This document shows, in pieces, positions 17,260 through 25,899 of a stretch of 64,000 nt of DNA. Where the stretch lies: the NCBI RefSeq assembly GCF_042310355.1, contig NZ_JBHJMR010000001.1, forward strand, positions 620,001-684,000, written 5' to 3'. The notes beneath the pieces are model-generated. The model did no database searches and was not told the origin of the DNA. It saw nothing but the letters and a program-made list of their open reading frames with translations. Source of the DNA: Wenzhouxiangella sp042310355. Lineage in GTDB: Bacteria; Pseudomonadota; Gammaproteobacteria; Xanthomonadales; Wenzhouxiangellaceae. A program made the position numbers and the translations under genes. The stretch's first letter is position 1; each line of letters begins with the position of its first letter.

Positions 17260-18878
17260 CGGGGCAATTGCTCCGGCTCGTGGCTGATCATCACCACGGT
17301 TCGGCCCTGCAGCCAGCGTTCGAGGCTCGATGACAGTTCCGCGGCCGTTTGCCGGTCCAGGCCGGTGGTGGGCTCGTCGAGGATCACCAGCGGTGGGTCG
17401 ACGAGCATCAGGCGCGCCAGTCCGACCCGTCGCAGTTCGCCACTCGAAAGGCTGGCGCCGGCTTCGTCGAGCCAGGTGTCCAGGCCCTCTTCCAGTGTCT
17501 CGAACCAATCGCCAAGTCCGGCAGCGCGCAGGGCCCGTTCCAGTTCGGCCGGGCCGGCGCCGGGCGCGGCCACGCGCAGGTTGGCCGCCAGCGTGTCGGC
17601 GAACAGGACGGGTTGCTGGGGCAGGTAGCCGATGTGGCGGCGCAGGGCATCGGGCTGGATGTCGCGCAGGTCCAGGCCGTCGAGTCGAATGTGGCCCGCG
17701 TCGGGCTCGACCTGTCGCATCAGCAGCAAGGCCAGGGTGGTCTTGCCGCACCCGCTTGCGCCCGTGATCAGCAGTCGCTCGCCGCGGGCGATTTCGAGGT
17801 CGAGACCCTGAACGACCGGCCGCGGGTTTTCCGGCCAGCCGAAGCGGAGGTTCTCGATCGACCAGGCGCCGCCGTCGCGGCGCGGAACGGCCTCGCCGGT
17901 GGCCGCCAGAAGGGGCCGGCGAGCGGCCAGTTCGCCGACGCGCTCGGCGGCCAGACGGGTGCGCGTGAGCTGGCGCCAGGCCGAGGGCAGGGCCTGCCAG
18001 ACCTCGATCAGTCCCAGGGTAACGATGACGGCCATCACGGCCACCGGGCCGGAGAACTGGCCGCGGGAGACACCGAGCAGGCCCAGATAAAGCATGAGCC
18101 ACACCGCGCCCAGGCCGGCCAAGGTGATCAGGCCGCGGCCGAGGGCGTCGATGCGGTCGAGGGTCAGCTGGAAGCCGATCTGCCGGGTCGACAGGCGCTC
18201 GAGCGTGGCGCGCCGATCCGACACGCGTCGTTCGGCGACCAGGGACTTGAGGCCTTCCAGGCTCTCGACGCAGTGGCGCCGCAGTGCCGGTTCGGAGCGT
18301 GACCGGGCTCGCCCGGGCGCCCGTCCGGCTCGACCGAGCGACGCGGCAACGGCCGTGCCGGCAAGCCCCAGCCCGGCAATCACCAGCGCCGCCGGGGTCG
18401 AAGCGAGCAGGAACACGGCGAGTGCGCTGCCCAGGGTCGCGAGCGCCGCGGTCAGGATGGGCCCGGCGACGCCCGAGTAGAGATGGTCGAGCGACTCGAC
18501 GTCGCGCGTGAAGCGGTCCAGGGTGTCGCCGCGCTGGAGACGCCTGAGCTGCAGTTCGTCGAGCCCGAGAAGTCGCTCGAGCAGGCGCAGGCGAATTGCG
18601 GCGAGCAAACCGAGGGTGGCGCGGTGGGTGGCCATGCGCTCGCCGTAGCGGGCGAGGGTGCGGGTGATGGCGGCCATGCGAATGCCGCCGCCCGGCGTGA
18701 AGATGTCGAGGGCGGCGAGCATCCCCAGGCCGGTCATGGCGCTGGCGGTGATCAGCCAGCCCGAAAGTCCGAGCAGCACGAGCGCGGCGGCGCTCGAGAC
18801 CAGCATCAGCACGATGCCCAGTGCCAGCCAGCGCCATTGCTGTCGCCATGCCGCGGCAATCAGGCGATTGATCTTCAT
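17235..18878 (-). CDS. cydC: Glutathione/cysteine exporter subunit CydC
   Basis: 547-aa ABC half-transporter: six transmembrane helices (~1-300), then an ATPase with Walker A GASGCGKTTLAL and signature LSSGELRRVGLAR. With CydD it exports thiols to the periplasm, which is needed to assemble cytochrome bd. Its ATG overlaps the cydD stop by 4 nt. It is last of cydA-cydB-cydD-cydC. Confidence 0.94.
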   Translation of the reverse strand: MKINRLIAAAWRQQWRWLALGIVLMLVSSAAALVLLGLSGWLITASAMTGLGMLAALDIFTPGGGIRMAAITRTLARYGERMATHRATLGLLAAIRLRLLERLLGLDELQLRRLQRGDTLDRFTRDVESLDHLYSGVAGPILTAALATLGSALAVFLLASTPAALVIAGLGLAGTAVAASLGRAGRAPGRARSRSEPALRRHCVESLEGLKSLVAERRVSDRRATLERLSTRQIGFQLTLDRIDALGRGLITLAGLGAVWLMLYLGLLGVSRGQFSGPVAVMAVIVTLGLIEVWQALPSAWRQLTRTRLAAERVGELAARRPLLAATGEAVPRRDGGAWSIENLRFGWPENPRPVVQGLDLEIARGERLLITGASGCGKTTLALLLMRQVEPDAGHIRLDGLDLRDIQPDALRRHIGYLPQQPVLFADTLAANLRVAAPGAGPAELERALRAAGLGDWFETLEEGLDTWLDEAGASLSSGELRRVGLARLMLVDPPLVILDEPTTGLDRQTAAELSSSLERWLQGRTVVMISHEPEQLPRYDRTLRL

Positions 18879-20563
18879 CGTCCCGGCTCCGTGATGGTTC
18901 CGCCTTCGAGCTCGAGGATGCGATCGGCCCAGGCTTCGGCCAGTGGATCGTGGCTGGCGCAGATCACCGTCGGCCCGTCCTGCCCGGAAATCTCAGCCAG
19001 GGTCCGCCACAGCGATTGCGCCGTGTCGGCATCCAGGCTGGCCGTCGGTTCGTCGAGCAGCAGCAGCGGCCGCGGGCGCAGCAGGGCGCGGGCCAGGAGG
19101 ACGCGCCGTGCCTGGCCGCCGGAAAGACCTTCGCCCGAGGCGCGAATCGGCGTCGCCGTGCCCCGGGGCAGGGTCGCGATCCATTCGTTCAGGCCGGCGG
19201 CCGTGGTGGCCGCGGCCAGGGCCTGGTCGTCGGCATCGGGCCGGGACAGTCGGATGTTGTCGGCCAGGCTGGCGTCGAACAGCCCGCCGCCCTGGCCCAT
19301 CCAGGCGCGCAGCCGCACGAGATCCTGCGAGCCGATGCGTTGCAGATCCAAGCCGTCGATGCGGATGCGGCCGGCATCGGGAACCAGGAATCCGGCGAGC
19401 AGATCGAGCAGGGTGGACTTGCCGCTGCCGCTGGCCCCGCGAATGAGCACGCGCTGCCCGGGCATGATCTCGAAGCCGGCACCGGCGAGTACCGCGCCGC
19501 GTCCCGGGCGCTCGATGCAGAGCCCGTCGGCTTCGACCCGGCAGGCCCGGCCAGGCGTGATCTCGGCCGGCTCGAGCGGTTCGGGCCGGGCCGGCGGTGC
19601 CGCGAGGACTTCGCCGATCGAGGCCGCCGCGGCCAGTCCGTCGGCGCGGTCGTGCCAGGCCTGCGAGAGCTGTCGCAGCGGCTGGAAGAACTCCGGCGCC
19701 AGAAGCAGCACGAACAGGCCGCTGTGCAGGGTCAGCGCGGGGGCGGGCCCGAACTGGATGTAGCCGAGCAGGCCGAGGCCGACGTAGATGGCCACCGCGG
19801 CAATCGCCACGGCACTGAAGAATTCGAGCACCGCGGTTGAAAGAAAAGCCACGCGCAGGACCGCCAGCGTGCGGCGTCGAAAGTCGTCGATCAGTTCGCC
19901 CAGGCGCGCCAGCTCCTGCCTTTCGCTGCCGAATCGGCGGATGGTGTCGAGCCCGCGCAGGCGGTCGAGGAACACGCCGCCGAGTCGGCCGAGTTCGCGC
20001 TGCTGATCGCGGCTGGCCTGCTCGGCGCCCCAGCCGACGAGCACCATGAAAAACGGGATCAGGGGGGCGGCCAGGGCCAGGAACAGGCCCGCCAGCCAGT
20101 CCTGCCACAGCACCGCCAGCAGTAGCGCCGGAACGAGCACGGCCGCGGTGATCGCCTGCGGCAGAAAGCGACCGTACCAGCGTTCGAGCAGGTCGACCTG
20201 TTCGACCAGCAGGGTCGACAGCGTCCCGGCGCCGCGACGCGCGGCATAAGCGGGGCCGCGGTCGGCGATATGCTCGAACAGTTGTGGTCGTATCTCGCGC
20301 TGGACGCTTGCTGCAGCCGAGGCAGACAGCGCGCCCCTGAGTGTTTCCATGCCGGCGCGTGCGACGAATACCGCCAGCAGCAGGAACAGCGGCAAGCCCA
20401 GGTCGCCGGGCGCGTCGTTGCCGGCGATTACCGCGTGGACGACGCCGGCCAGCAGCCAGGCCTGGGCGACGATCAAGCCGGCCTGGACCAGCGACAGGGT
20501 GAGCAGGACGGCGCGCAAGCCCCGGGGCTCGCGCGCGGCCAGCCAGCGGACCTGTTGGCGCAT
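18875..20563 (-). CDS. cydD: Glutathione/cysteine exporter subunit CydD
   Basis: 562-aa ABC half-transporter partner of CydC, with an N-terminal transmembrane domain, Walker A GASGSGKSTLLD, signature LSGGQARRVLLARALL and Walker B LLLLDEPTASLD. It starts 20 nt after cydB. No cydX-like small ORF fits in that gap. Confidence 0.94.
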   Translation of the reverse strand: MRQQVRWLAAREPRGLRAVLLTLSLVQAGLIVAQAWLLAGVVHAVIAGNDAPGDLGLPLFLLLAVFVARAGMETLRGALSASAAASVQREIRPQLFEHIADRGPAYAARRGAGTLSTLLVEQVDLLERWYGRFLPQAITAAVLVPALLLAVLWQDWLAGLFLALAAPLIPFFMVLVGWGAEQASRDQQRELGRLGGVFLDRLRGLDTIRRFGSERQELARLGELIDDFRRRTLAVLRVAFLSTAVLEFFSAVAIAAVAIYVGLGLLGYIQFGPAPALTLHSGLFVLLLAPEFFQPLRQLSQAWHDRADGLAAAASIGEVLAAPPARPEPLEPAEITPGRACRVEADGLCIERPGRGAVLAGAGFEIMPGQRVLIRGASGSGKSTLLDLLAGFLVPDAGRIRIDGLDLQRIGSQDLVRLRAWMGQGGGLFDASLADNIRLSRPDADDQALAAATTAAGLNEWIATLPRGTATPIRASGEGLSGGQARRVLLARALLRPRPLLLLDEPTASLDADTAQSLWRTLAEISGQDGPTVICASHDPLAEAWADRILELEGGTITEPGR

Positions 20564-20583
20564 GTCGAAGCCGACGCGGCCGA

Positions 20584-21591
20584 TCAGTGTCCGGCGTAGC
20601 CTTCACCGGGGCGGATCTTGCCGCGGAATACCCAGTAGGACCAGGCGGTGTAGCCGATGATGACCGGCAGCAGGAACAATACGCCCAGCAGCAGGAACAG
20701 CTGGCTGCCCGGGTCGGAAGCGGCATCCCAGAAGGTGTGCTCCGGCGGCACCGCGTAGGGCCACATCGAGGCCAGCAGGCCGAAGTAGAACAGCGCGAAC
20801 AGGATCATGGAACCGATGAAGGGCGTGGCGTCGGAACGCTGACGGAGCTTGCGCAGAATCCACGCGGCAGCGATGACCGTCAACACCGGAAACGTCCACA
20901 GCGGCGAGACCTGGTCGAACCAGCGCCCGCGCACGTGCTCACTGGCCAGCGGCGTCCAGATGCTGACCAGGATGAAAAAGCCCATCACCACCGCGAGCAG
21001 CCAGGGCGCGACGCGGTAGGCCCATTCGCGGGTCGGTCCTTCGGTCTTGAGGATGGCCCAGGTCACGCCCAGCAGGGCATAGCCTGCGACTACGCCCAGC
21101 CCGGTCATGATCGTGAACGGCGTCAGCCAGTCGAAGGCGCCACCGACGTAGGAGAAACCTTCGACCTCGAAGCCCTGGATGTAGGCGCCCACGACGGCCC
21201 CCTGGGCGAAGGCCGCGATGGTCGAGCCGATCGAGAAGGAGCGATCCCACCAGTGACGGTTGTTGCTGGCCTTGAAGCGAAACTCGAACGCCACACCGCG
21301 AAAGATCAGACCGGCCAGCAGCAGGAACACGCCAATGTAGAGCGCCGGCAGGAACACCGCGTAGACCATCGGGAAGGCCGCCAGCAGACCGGCGCCGCCG
21401 AGGACCAGCCAGGTTTCGTTGCCGTCCCAGATCGGGGCGACCGAGTTCATCAGGTCGTCGCGCGCCTGGTCGCTCGGCGCAAAGGGAAAGAGAATGCCGA
21501 CGCCGAGGTCGAAGCCGTCCAACAGGACGTACATGAACACGCCGATGCCGATGATGAAGATCCAGATCAGGGTCAGGTCAAACAGTTCCAT
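20584..21591 (-). CDS. cydB: Cytochrome bd quinol oxidase subunit II
   Basis: 335 aa, about nine transmembrane helices, with typical CydB motifs (GFDLGVGILFPF, IWDGNETWLVLGG). It forms the oxidase with CydA in the inner membrane. It begins 4 nt after the cydA stop. Confidence 0.96.
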   Translation of the reverse strand: MELFDLTLIWIFIIGIGVFMYVLLDGFDLGVGILFPFAPSDQARDDLMNSVAPIWDGNETWLVLGGAGLLAAFPMVYAVFLPALYIGVFLLLAGLIFRGVAFEFRFKASNNRHWWDRSFSIGSTIAAFAQGAVVGAYIQGFEVEGFSYVGGAFDWLTPFTIMTGLGVVAGYALLGVTWAILKTEGPTREWAYRVAPWLLAVVMGFFILVSIWTPLASEHVRGRWFDQVSPLWTFPVLTVIAAAWILRKLRQRSDATPFIGSMILFALFYFGLLASMWPYAVPPEHTFWDAASDPGSQLFLLLGVLFLLPVIIGYTAWSYWVFRGKIRPGEGYAGH

Positions 21592-21595
21592 GATG

Positions 21596-23005
21596 TCAGC
21601 TCCTTCCTTCCGCCAAGGGCTTGTCCGAATCTTCGCTAACGGCCGACCACGGTCGCTTGGCGTGGGCCGAGTCGATCTCGCCTACTTCGGGTTCGGGCGC
21701 GGGGCCGGTCAGGATCACCCGCCGCAGGTAGGTCACGCCGGCGGTGAAGACGATGGCATAGACGGCAACGTAGCCCAGCAGGGTTGCCAGCACCATCCAG
21801 CCGCTCAGCGACGGGGTGACGGCGTCGCTGGCGCGCATCACCCCGTAGATGATCCAGGGCTGCCGGCCGACTTCGGTCACGAACCAGCCGGCCAGCACCG
21901 CGACGAAGGGGAGCGGGATCATCCACGAGATCACGCGCAGCAGGCGCGGGGCGTGTTCGAGCCGGCCGCGAAGCACCTGCACCGCGCCGATCACGGCCAC
22001 GCCGATGAAGATGATGCCCAGGGCGACCATGATGCGGAAGCTCCAGAACACGATGCCCACGGGTGGCCGGTCCTCGGGCGGTACCGATTTGAGTCCGGTG
22101 ACTTCACCGTCGAAGCTGTGGGTGAGAATCAGGCTGCCCAGGTAAGGGATGCCGATCTCGAAATGGTTCTTCTCGGCGCTGGAGTCGGGAATCGCGAACA
22201 GGATCAGTGGTGCGCCCTGCTTGGTTTCCCAGTGGCCTTCCATGGCCGCCACCTTGACCGGCTGGTGCTCGAAGCTGTTGAGTCCGTGCAGGTCGCCGAC
22301 CACCAGTTGCAGCGGTGTCGCCACGGCCAGCATCAGCAGGCTCATTTTCAGGGCGGTCAGGCTGCTGTTGCGGTGGCGGCCCTTGAGCAGGTACCAGGCG
22401 CTGACGCCGGCAACCACGAACCCGCCCGTGATGAACGAAGCCAGGCCCATGTGGGCGAAGCGATACGGCAGCGAGGAATTGAAGATGGCCTCGCTCCAGG
22501 AAGTGACCTTCATGGCGCCGTCGATGAACTCGACACCCGCGGGTGTCTGCATCCAGCTGTTGGCCGCCAGGATCCAGAAGCTGGAAATGAAGGTGCCGAA
22601 AGCGACCATGCAGGCGGCGAAAAGGTGGGCGCCGGGCGGAACCTTGTTGCGGCCGAACAGCAGCACGCCCAGGAAAGTGGCTTCCAGAAAGAAAGCGGTG
22701 ACCACTTCATAACTCAGGATCGGACCGAGGAAGTTGGCCGCCTGGTAGGAGAAGGTGCTCCAGTTGGTGCCGAACTGGAAGGACATGACGATCCCGGAGA
22801 CCACGCCCATGCCGAACACCAGGGCGAAAACCTTGGTCCAGAACTGCGACAGGCGCAGGTAGACCGGACGCTCCGTTCGGTAGAAGAGGCCCTCGAGAAC
22901 CGCGATGTAAGACGCCAGGCCGATCGTGAAGACCGGAAAGATGGCGTGGAATGACACCACGAAGGCAAACTGGATTCTGGATAGCAGAAGGGGGTCCAGT
23001 TCCAT
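21596..23005 (-). CDS. cydA: Cytochrome bd quinol oxidase subunit I
   Basis: 469 aa. This is the high-affinity terminal oxidase subunit carrying the haems. The N-terminal SRIQFAFVVSFHAIFPVF contains the haem-ligand His, and the GRQPW quinol-site motif occurs in EVGRQPWIIYGVMR. At 469 aa it lacks a long Q-loop insertion. A strong AAGGAG precedes the ATG. It is the first gene of the cyd operon. Confidence 0.97.
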   Translation of the reverse strand: MELDPLLLSRIQFAFVVSFHAIFPVFTIGLASYIAVLEGLFYRTERPVYLRLSQFWTKVFALVFGMGVVSGIVMSFQFGTNWSTFSYQAANFLGPILSYEVVTAFFLEATFLGVLLFGRNKVPPGAHLFAACMVAFGTFISSFWILAANSWMQTPAGVEFIDGAMKVTSWSEAIFNSSLPYRFAHMGLASFITGGFVVAGVSAWYLLKGRHRNSSLTALKMSLLMLAVATPLQLVVGDLHGLNSFEHQPVKVAAMEGHWETKQGAPLILFAIPDSSAEKNHFEIGIPYLGSLILTHSFDGEVTGLKSVPPEDRPPVGIVFWSFRIMVALGIIFIGVAVIGAVQVLRGRLEHAPRLLRVISWMIPLPFVAVLAGWFVTEVGRQPWIIYGVMRASDAVTPSLSGWMVLATLLGYVAVYAIVFTAGVTYLRRVILTGPAPEPEVGEIDSAHAKRPWSAVSEDSDKPLAEGRS

Positions 23006-23040
23006 GATCCTGATCTCCTTTGCCGGCTTGTGACCTGTGT

Positions 23041-23077
23041 ATTATAAAACACTAATATAATTCATGGGTAATGAATT
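23041..23077 (-). promoter_or_regulatory. cydA promoter region with inverted repeat
   Basis: On the minus strand a TATAAT (23046-23041) lies 36 nt before the cydA ATG. Where a -35 box would be sits the inverted repeat AATTCAT-N5-ATGAATT (23059-23077). No good -35 is visible, which suggests control by a regulator at this site. It is not a consensus FNR box; an Rrf2-type or other repressor is possible but unproven. Confidence 0.5.
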
Positions 23078-23128
23078 TAATCGCTGCGTGACGTCGTCCG
23101 AAACTCGGCCGAAGTGTGCGCAATATAG

Positions 23129-23536
23129 CTAACGGATCGTGACCACGATGTGGCGGCGATGGGATCTGTAGCGGTGCTCCCACAGAAAGATGCCCTGCCA
23201 GGTGCCCAGGGCCAGCCGGCCGGCAGCTACGGGGATGGTGAGGTCGGTATGGGTCAGTGCCAGGCGCACGTGGGCAGCCATGTCGTCGTCGCCCTCGGCC
23301 CTGTGCCGGAAGCGTTCGTCGCCGTCGGGCACCAGGTCGGCGAAGAAGGTCTCGAGGTCGCGCTGAACGTCGGGATCGGCGTTCTCGTTGATCAGCAGCG
23401 AGGCCGAGGTGTGCTTGAGGAATACATGGCACAGGCCGGCCTCGATCCCGCTGGCGGCCACTTCGCGGGCGATGCGGTCGGAGATGTCGAGGGTGTTCCG
23501 GCCCTGTGTTTCGATGATGAGCTCGGTCTGGTGCAT
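23129..23536 (-). CDS. YjbQ family (UPF0047) protein
   Basis: 135 aa with the family pattern FLKHTSASLLINENADPDV, the His-rich DDDMAAHVR motif and a C-terminal LGTWQGIFLWEHR. YjbQ-type proteins have weak secondary thiamine-phosphate synthase activity; the true role is unsettled. The ATG lies 5 nt after the prfA stop, with no strong ribosome site, so coupling to prfA translation is likely. It occupies the position where prmC often follows prfA. Confidence 0.88.
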   Translation of the reverse strand: MHQTELIIETQGRNTLDISDRIAREVAASGIEAGLCHVFLKHTSASLLINENADPDVQRDLETFFADLVPDGDERFRHRAEGDDDMAAHVRLALTHTDLTIPVAAGRLALGTWQGIFLWEHRYRSHRRHIVVTIR

Positions 23537-23541
23537 GACGG

Positions 23542-24633
23542 TCAGTGTGCCTGGGAAGTCAGTTCGGCCAGCAACTCGGCCTGGTGGGTTTCGACCAGCG
23601 GATCGATGACGGCGTCGAGCTCGCCGTCGACGATCTTGTCCAGGTCGTAGAGGGTCAACCCGATGCGGTGGTCGGTCACCCGGCCTTGCGGAAAGTTGTA
23701 GGTCCGGATCCTTTCCGAGCGGTCGCCGGAGCCGACCTGGAGCTTGCGCTCGGCCGCGCGCTCGTCCTTCTGCTGCTGGACCTGTGCCTCGTACAGGCGG
23801 GCAGCGAGCAGGCTCATGGCGCGGGCCCGGTTCTTGTGCTGCGAGCGCTCGTCCTGGCACTCCACGACGATGCCGGTGGGCAAGTGCGTGATGCGAATGG
23901 CCGAGTCGGTGGTGTTGACGTGCTGCCCGCCGGCGCCGGAAGAGCGATAGGTGTCCACGCGCAGGTCGTTGGGATCGACGTCGATCGCTTCGACGTCGTC
24001 GACCTCGGGCAGGATGGCCACGGTGCAGGCCGAGGTGTGAATGCGGCCCTGCGACTCGGTTTCGGGCACGCGCTGGACGCGATGCACGCCGGACTCGAAC
24101 TTGAGCCTCGACCAGGCGCCCTTGCCGATGACGCGTGCGATCGCCTCGCGATAGCCGCCGGCTTCGTTTTCCTGGGCCGACATGATTTCCACCTTCCAGC
24201 CGCGTCGCTCGGCATAGCGGGTGTACATGCGCAGCAGGTCGCCGGCAAAGATGCCCGCTTCCTGCCCGCCGGTGCCGGCGCGGATTTCCAGGAAGATATT
24301 GCGCTCGTCGTTGGGATCGCGCGGCAGCAGAAGTGTTTGCAGCTGGGCCTCGAGCGATTCGGTCTCGGACTCGAGCGACTCGAGCTCGTCGCGTGCGAGT
24401 TGGCGCATTTCGCCGTCGCTGCCCTCGAGCATTTCGCGCGCCTCGCTGATCGCGGCTTCGTTGTCGCGATAGCGCTGCCAGACCTGGATGACCGGTTCGA
24501 GTTCGGCGTATTCGCGGGACAGATGTTCGAACCGGTGGCGGTCGCCGATCACCTCGGGACTGGCGAGCAGGTGCTCGATCTCCTCGAATCGTTCGCCGGC
24601 TTCGGCCAGCCGCTGGCGCATGCCTTCGTTCAT
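23542..24633 (-). CDS. prfA: Peptide chain release factor 1
   Basis: 363 aa. It has the catalytic GGQ in SSGAGGQHVNTTDSA, the RF1 discriminating pattern PETESQGRIHTSAC and the C-terminal RVTDHRIGLTLYDLD. It terminates translation at UAA/UAG. The ATG overlaps the hemA stop (ATGA), the classic hemA-prfA arrangement. Confidence 0.97.
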   Translation of the reverse strand: MNEGMRQRLAEAGERFEEIEHLLASPEVIGDRHRFEHLSREYAELEPVIQVWQRYRDNEAAISEAREMLEGSDGEMRQLARDELESLESETESLEAQLQTLLLPRDPNDERNIFLEIRAGTGGQEAGIFAGDLLRMYTRYAERRGWKVEIMSAQENEAGGYREAIARVIGKGAWSRLKFESGVHRVQRVPETESQGRIHTSACTVAILPEVDDVEAIDVDPNDLRVDTYRSSGAGGQHVNTTDSAIRITHLPTGIVVECQDERSQHKNRARAMSLLAARLYEAQVQQQKDERAAERKLQVGSGDRSERIRTYNFPQGRVTDHRIGLTLYDLDKIVDGELDAVIDPLVETHQAELLAELTSQAH

Positions 24634-25886
24634 GAGTTCTCTTCGGTGAAGTAGAAGCGGGCCGCCGCCAGCAGCTCCTCGTCGCCGGCCTCGGCCGCCT
24701 GCCGCAGGCGGATGCTGGGGCCGTGCAGCAGGCGGTTGGTCAGTCGATGCGACAGCCGCCGCATGACGTCCTCGGGCTTGCCGCCCCGCTCGAGCTCCTG
24801 GCGAGCGCGCTCGAGCAGTTCGTCGCGCTCGTCGTGGGCGCGCTGGCGCAGGGTCTTGAGCGTGGTCGAGGTTGCCTGCAGGCGCAGCCAGCGTTCGAAA
24901 CTCGCCACCTCGGATTCGACGATGGCGTTGGCCTGTTGCAGGGCGGCGTGGCGCTGCTCCTGCGCCGACTCCACGATGGCCCTCAGGTCGTCGATGGTAT
25001 ACAGGTAGAGATCGTTGAGACGACTGCTGTCGGCCGAAATATTGCGCGGCACCGACAGATCGAGCGCGAACATCGGTTGTTGCCGGCGCTTGCGCAGTGC
25101 ATCCCGGAACATCGGCCGATCGATGATGGCCCTGGGGCTGGCCGTGCACGCAACCACCAGGTCGCTCTCCTCGAGTAATTGCGGCAGCACGTCGAGCGTT
25201 GCCGAGCGCGCGCCGAATCGTTCGGCCAGCCGATTCGCGCGCTCGGCGCTGCGGTTGGCGATGGTCAGGGTGTTCATGCCGCTGGCGTGAAAGTGTGTCG
25301 CGCAGTCCTCGATCATCTCGCCGGCGCCGATCAGCAGCACGCGCAGCGAATCCACGCTTCCGAAGATCTGTCGCGCCAGCCGCAGGGCGGCGAAGGGCAG
25401 GGTGACCGGATCCCGGCCGATACCGGTTTCGTTGCGAACCCGCTTGGCCGCGGCGAAGGCGTGCTGGAACATGCGGTCGAGCCGACTGTCCAGAGTGTTG
25501 GTGGACTGGGCGAGCTGCCAGGCCTGCTTGGCCTGACCGGCAACCTGGGGCTCGCCGATGATCATCGAATCCATACCCGAGATGACCTTGATCAGGTGAT
25601 ACGTGCAGGCGGAATGTTCGAGCTGGTAGATGTGTTCCCGGAACTGGCCGGGCGCCAGGCCGTGCCATTGGTGCAACCAATCCATGACGCCGCGCGTGAT
25701 AGCCTGTTCGGACGACACGTACAGCTCGGTCCGGTTGCAGGTGCTCAGAATGCTGCAACCTTCCACGCCTGGAACTGCCGAAAGCGAAGCAAGCGCTTCC
25801 GGCAACGATTCAGCCGCGAATGCCAGCCGCTCGCGAATGCTGATCGGCGCGGTCTGGTGGCTGATTCCCAGGGTCAATAACGACAT
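24630..25886 (-). CDS. hemA: Glutamyl-tRNA reductase HemA
   Basis: 418 aa. It makes glutamate-1-semialdehyde, the first committed step of C5 haem synthesis. The catalytic Cys is in ILSTCNRTELYV. An NADPH-binding domain (VLLIGAGEMIEDCA) and a C-terminal dimerisation helix follow. I start at ATG 25886 (MSLLTLGISHQTAP); starts at 25901 or 25952 are possible but would run into the divergent lipoprotein gene. Confidence 0.96.
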   Translation of the reverse strand: MSLLTLGISHQTAPISIRERLAFAAESLPEALASLSAVPGVEGCSILSTCNRTELYVSSEQAITRGVMDWLHQWHGLAPGQFREHIYQLEHSACTYHLIKVISGMDSMIIGEPQVAGQAKQAWQLAQSTNTLDSRLDRMFQHAFAAAKRVRNETGIGRDPVTLPFAALRLARQIFGSVDSLRVLLIGAGEMIEDCATHFHASGMNTLTIANRSAERANRLAERFGARSATLDVLPQLLEESDLVVACTASPRAIIDRPMFRDALRKRRQQPMFALDLSVPRNISADSSRLNDLYLYTIDDLRAIVESAQEQRHAALQQANAIVESEVASFERWLRLQATSTTLKTLRQRAHDERDELLERARQELERGGKPEDVMRRLSHRLTNRLLHGPSIRLRQAAEAGDEELLAAARFYFTEENS

Positions 25887-25899
25887 GCAGGACTGGTTC

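Noticed and set aside
20564..20583. A cydX gene downstream of cydB
   Set aside because: Only 20 nt separate cydB from cydD, too short for cydX.
17050..20726. Long open frames overlapping cydC and cydD in other frames
   Set aside because: Pro/Arg/Gly-rich low-complexity translations with no motifs; the CydC and CydD frames carry full ABC transporter signatures.
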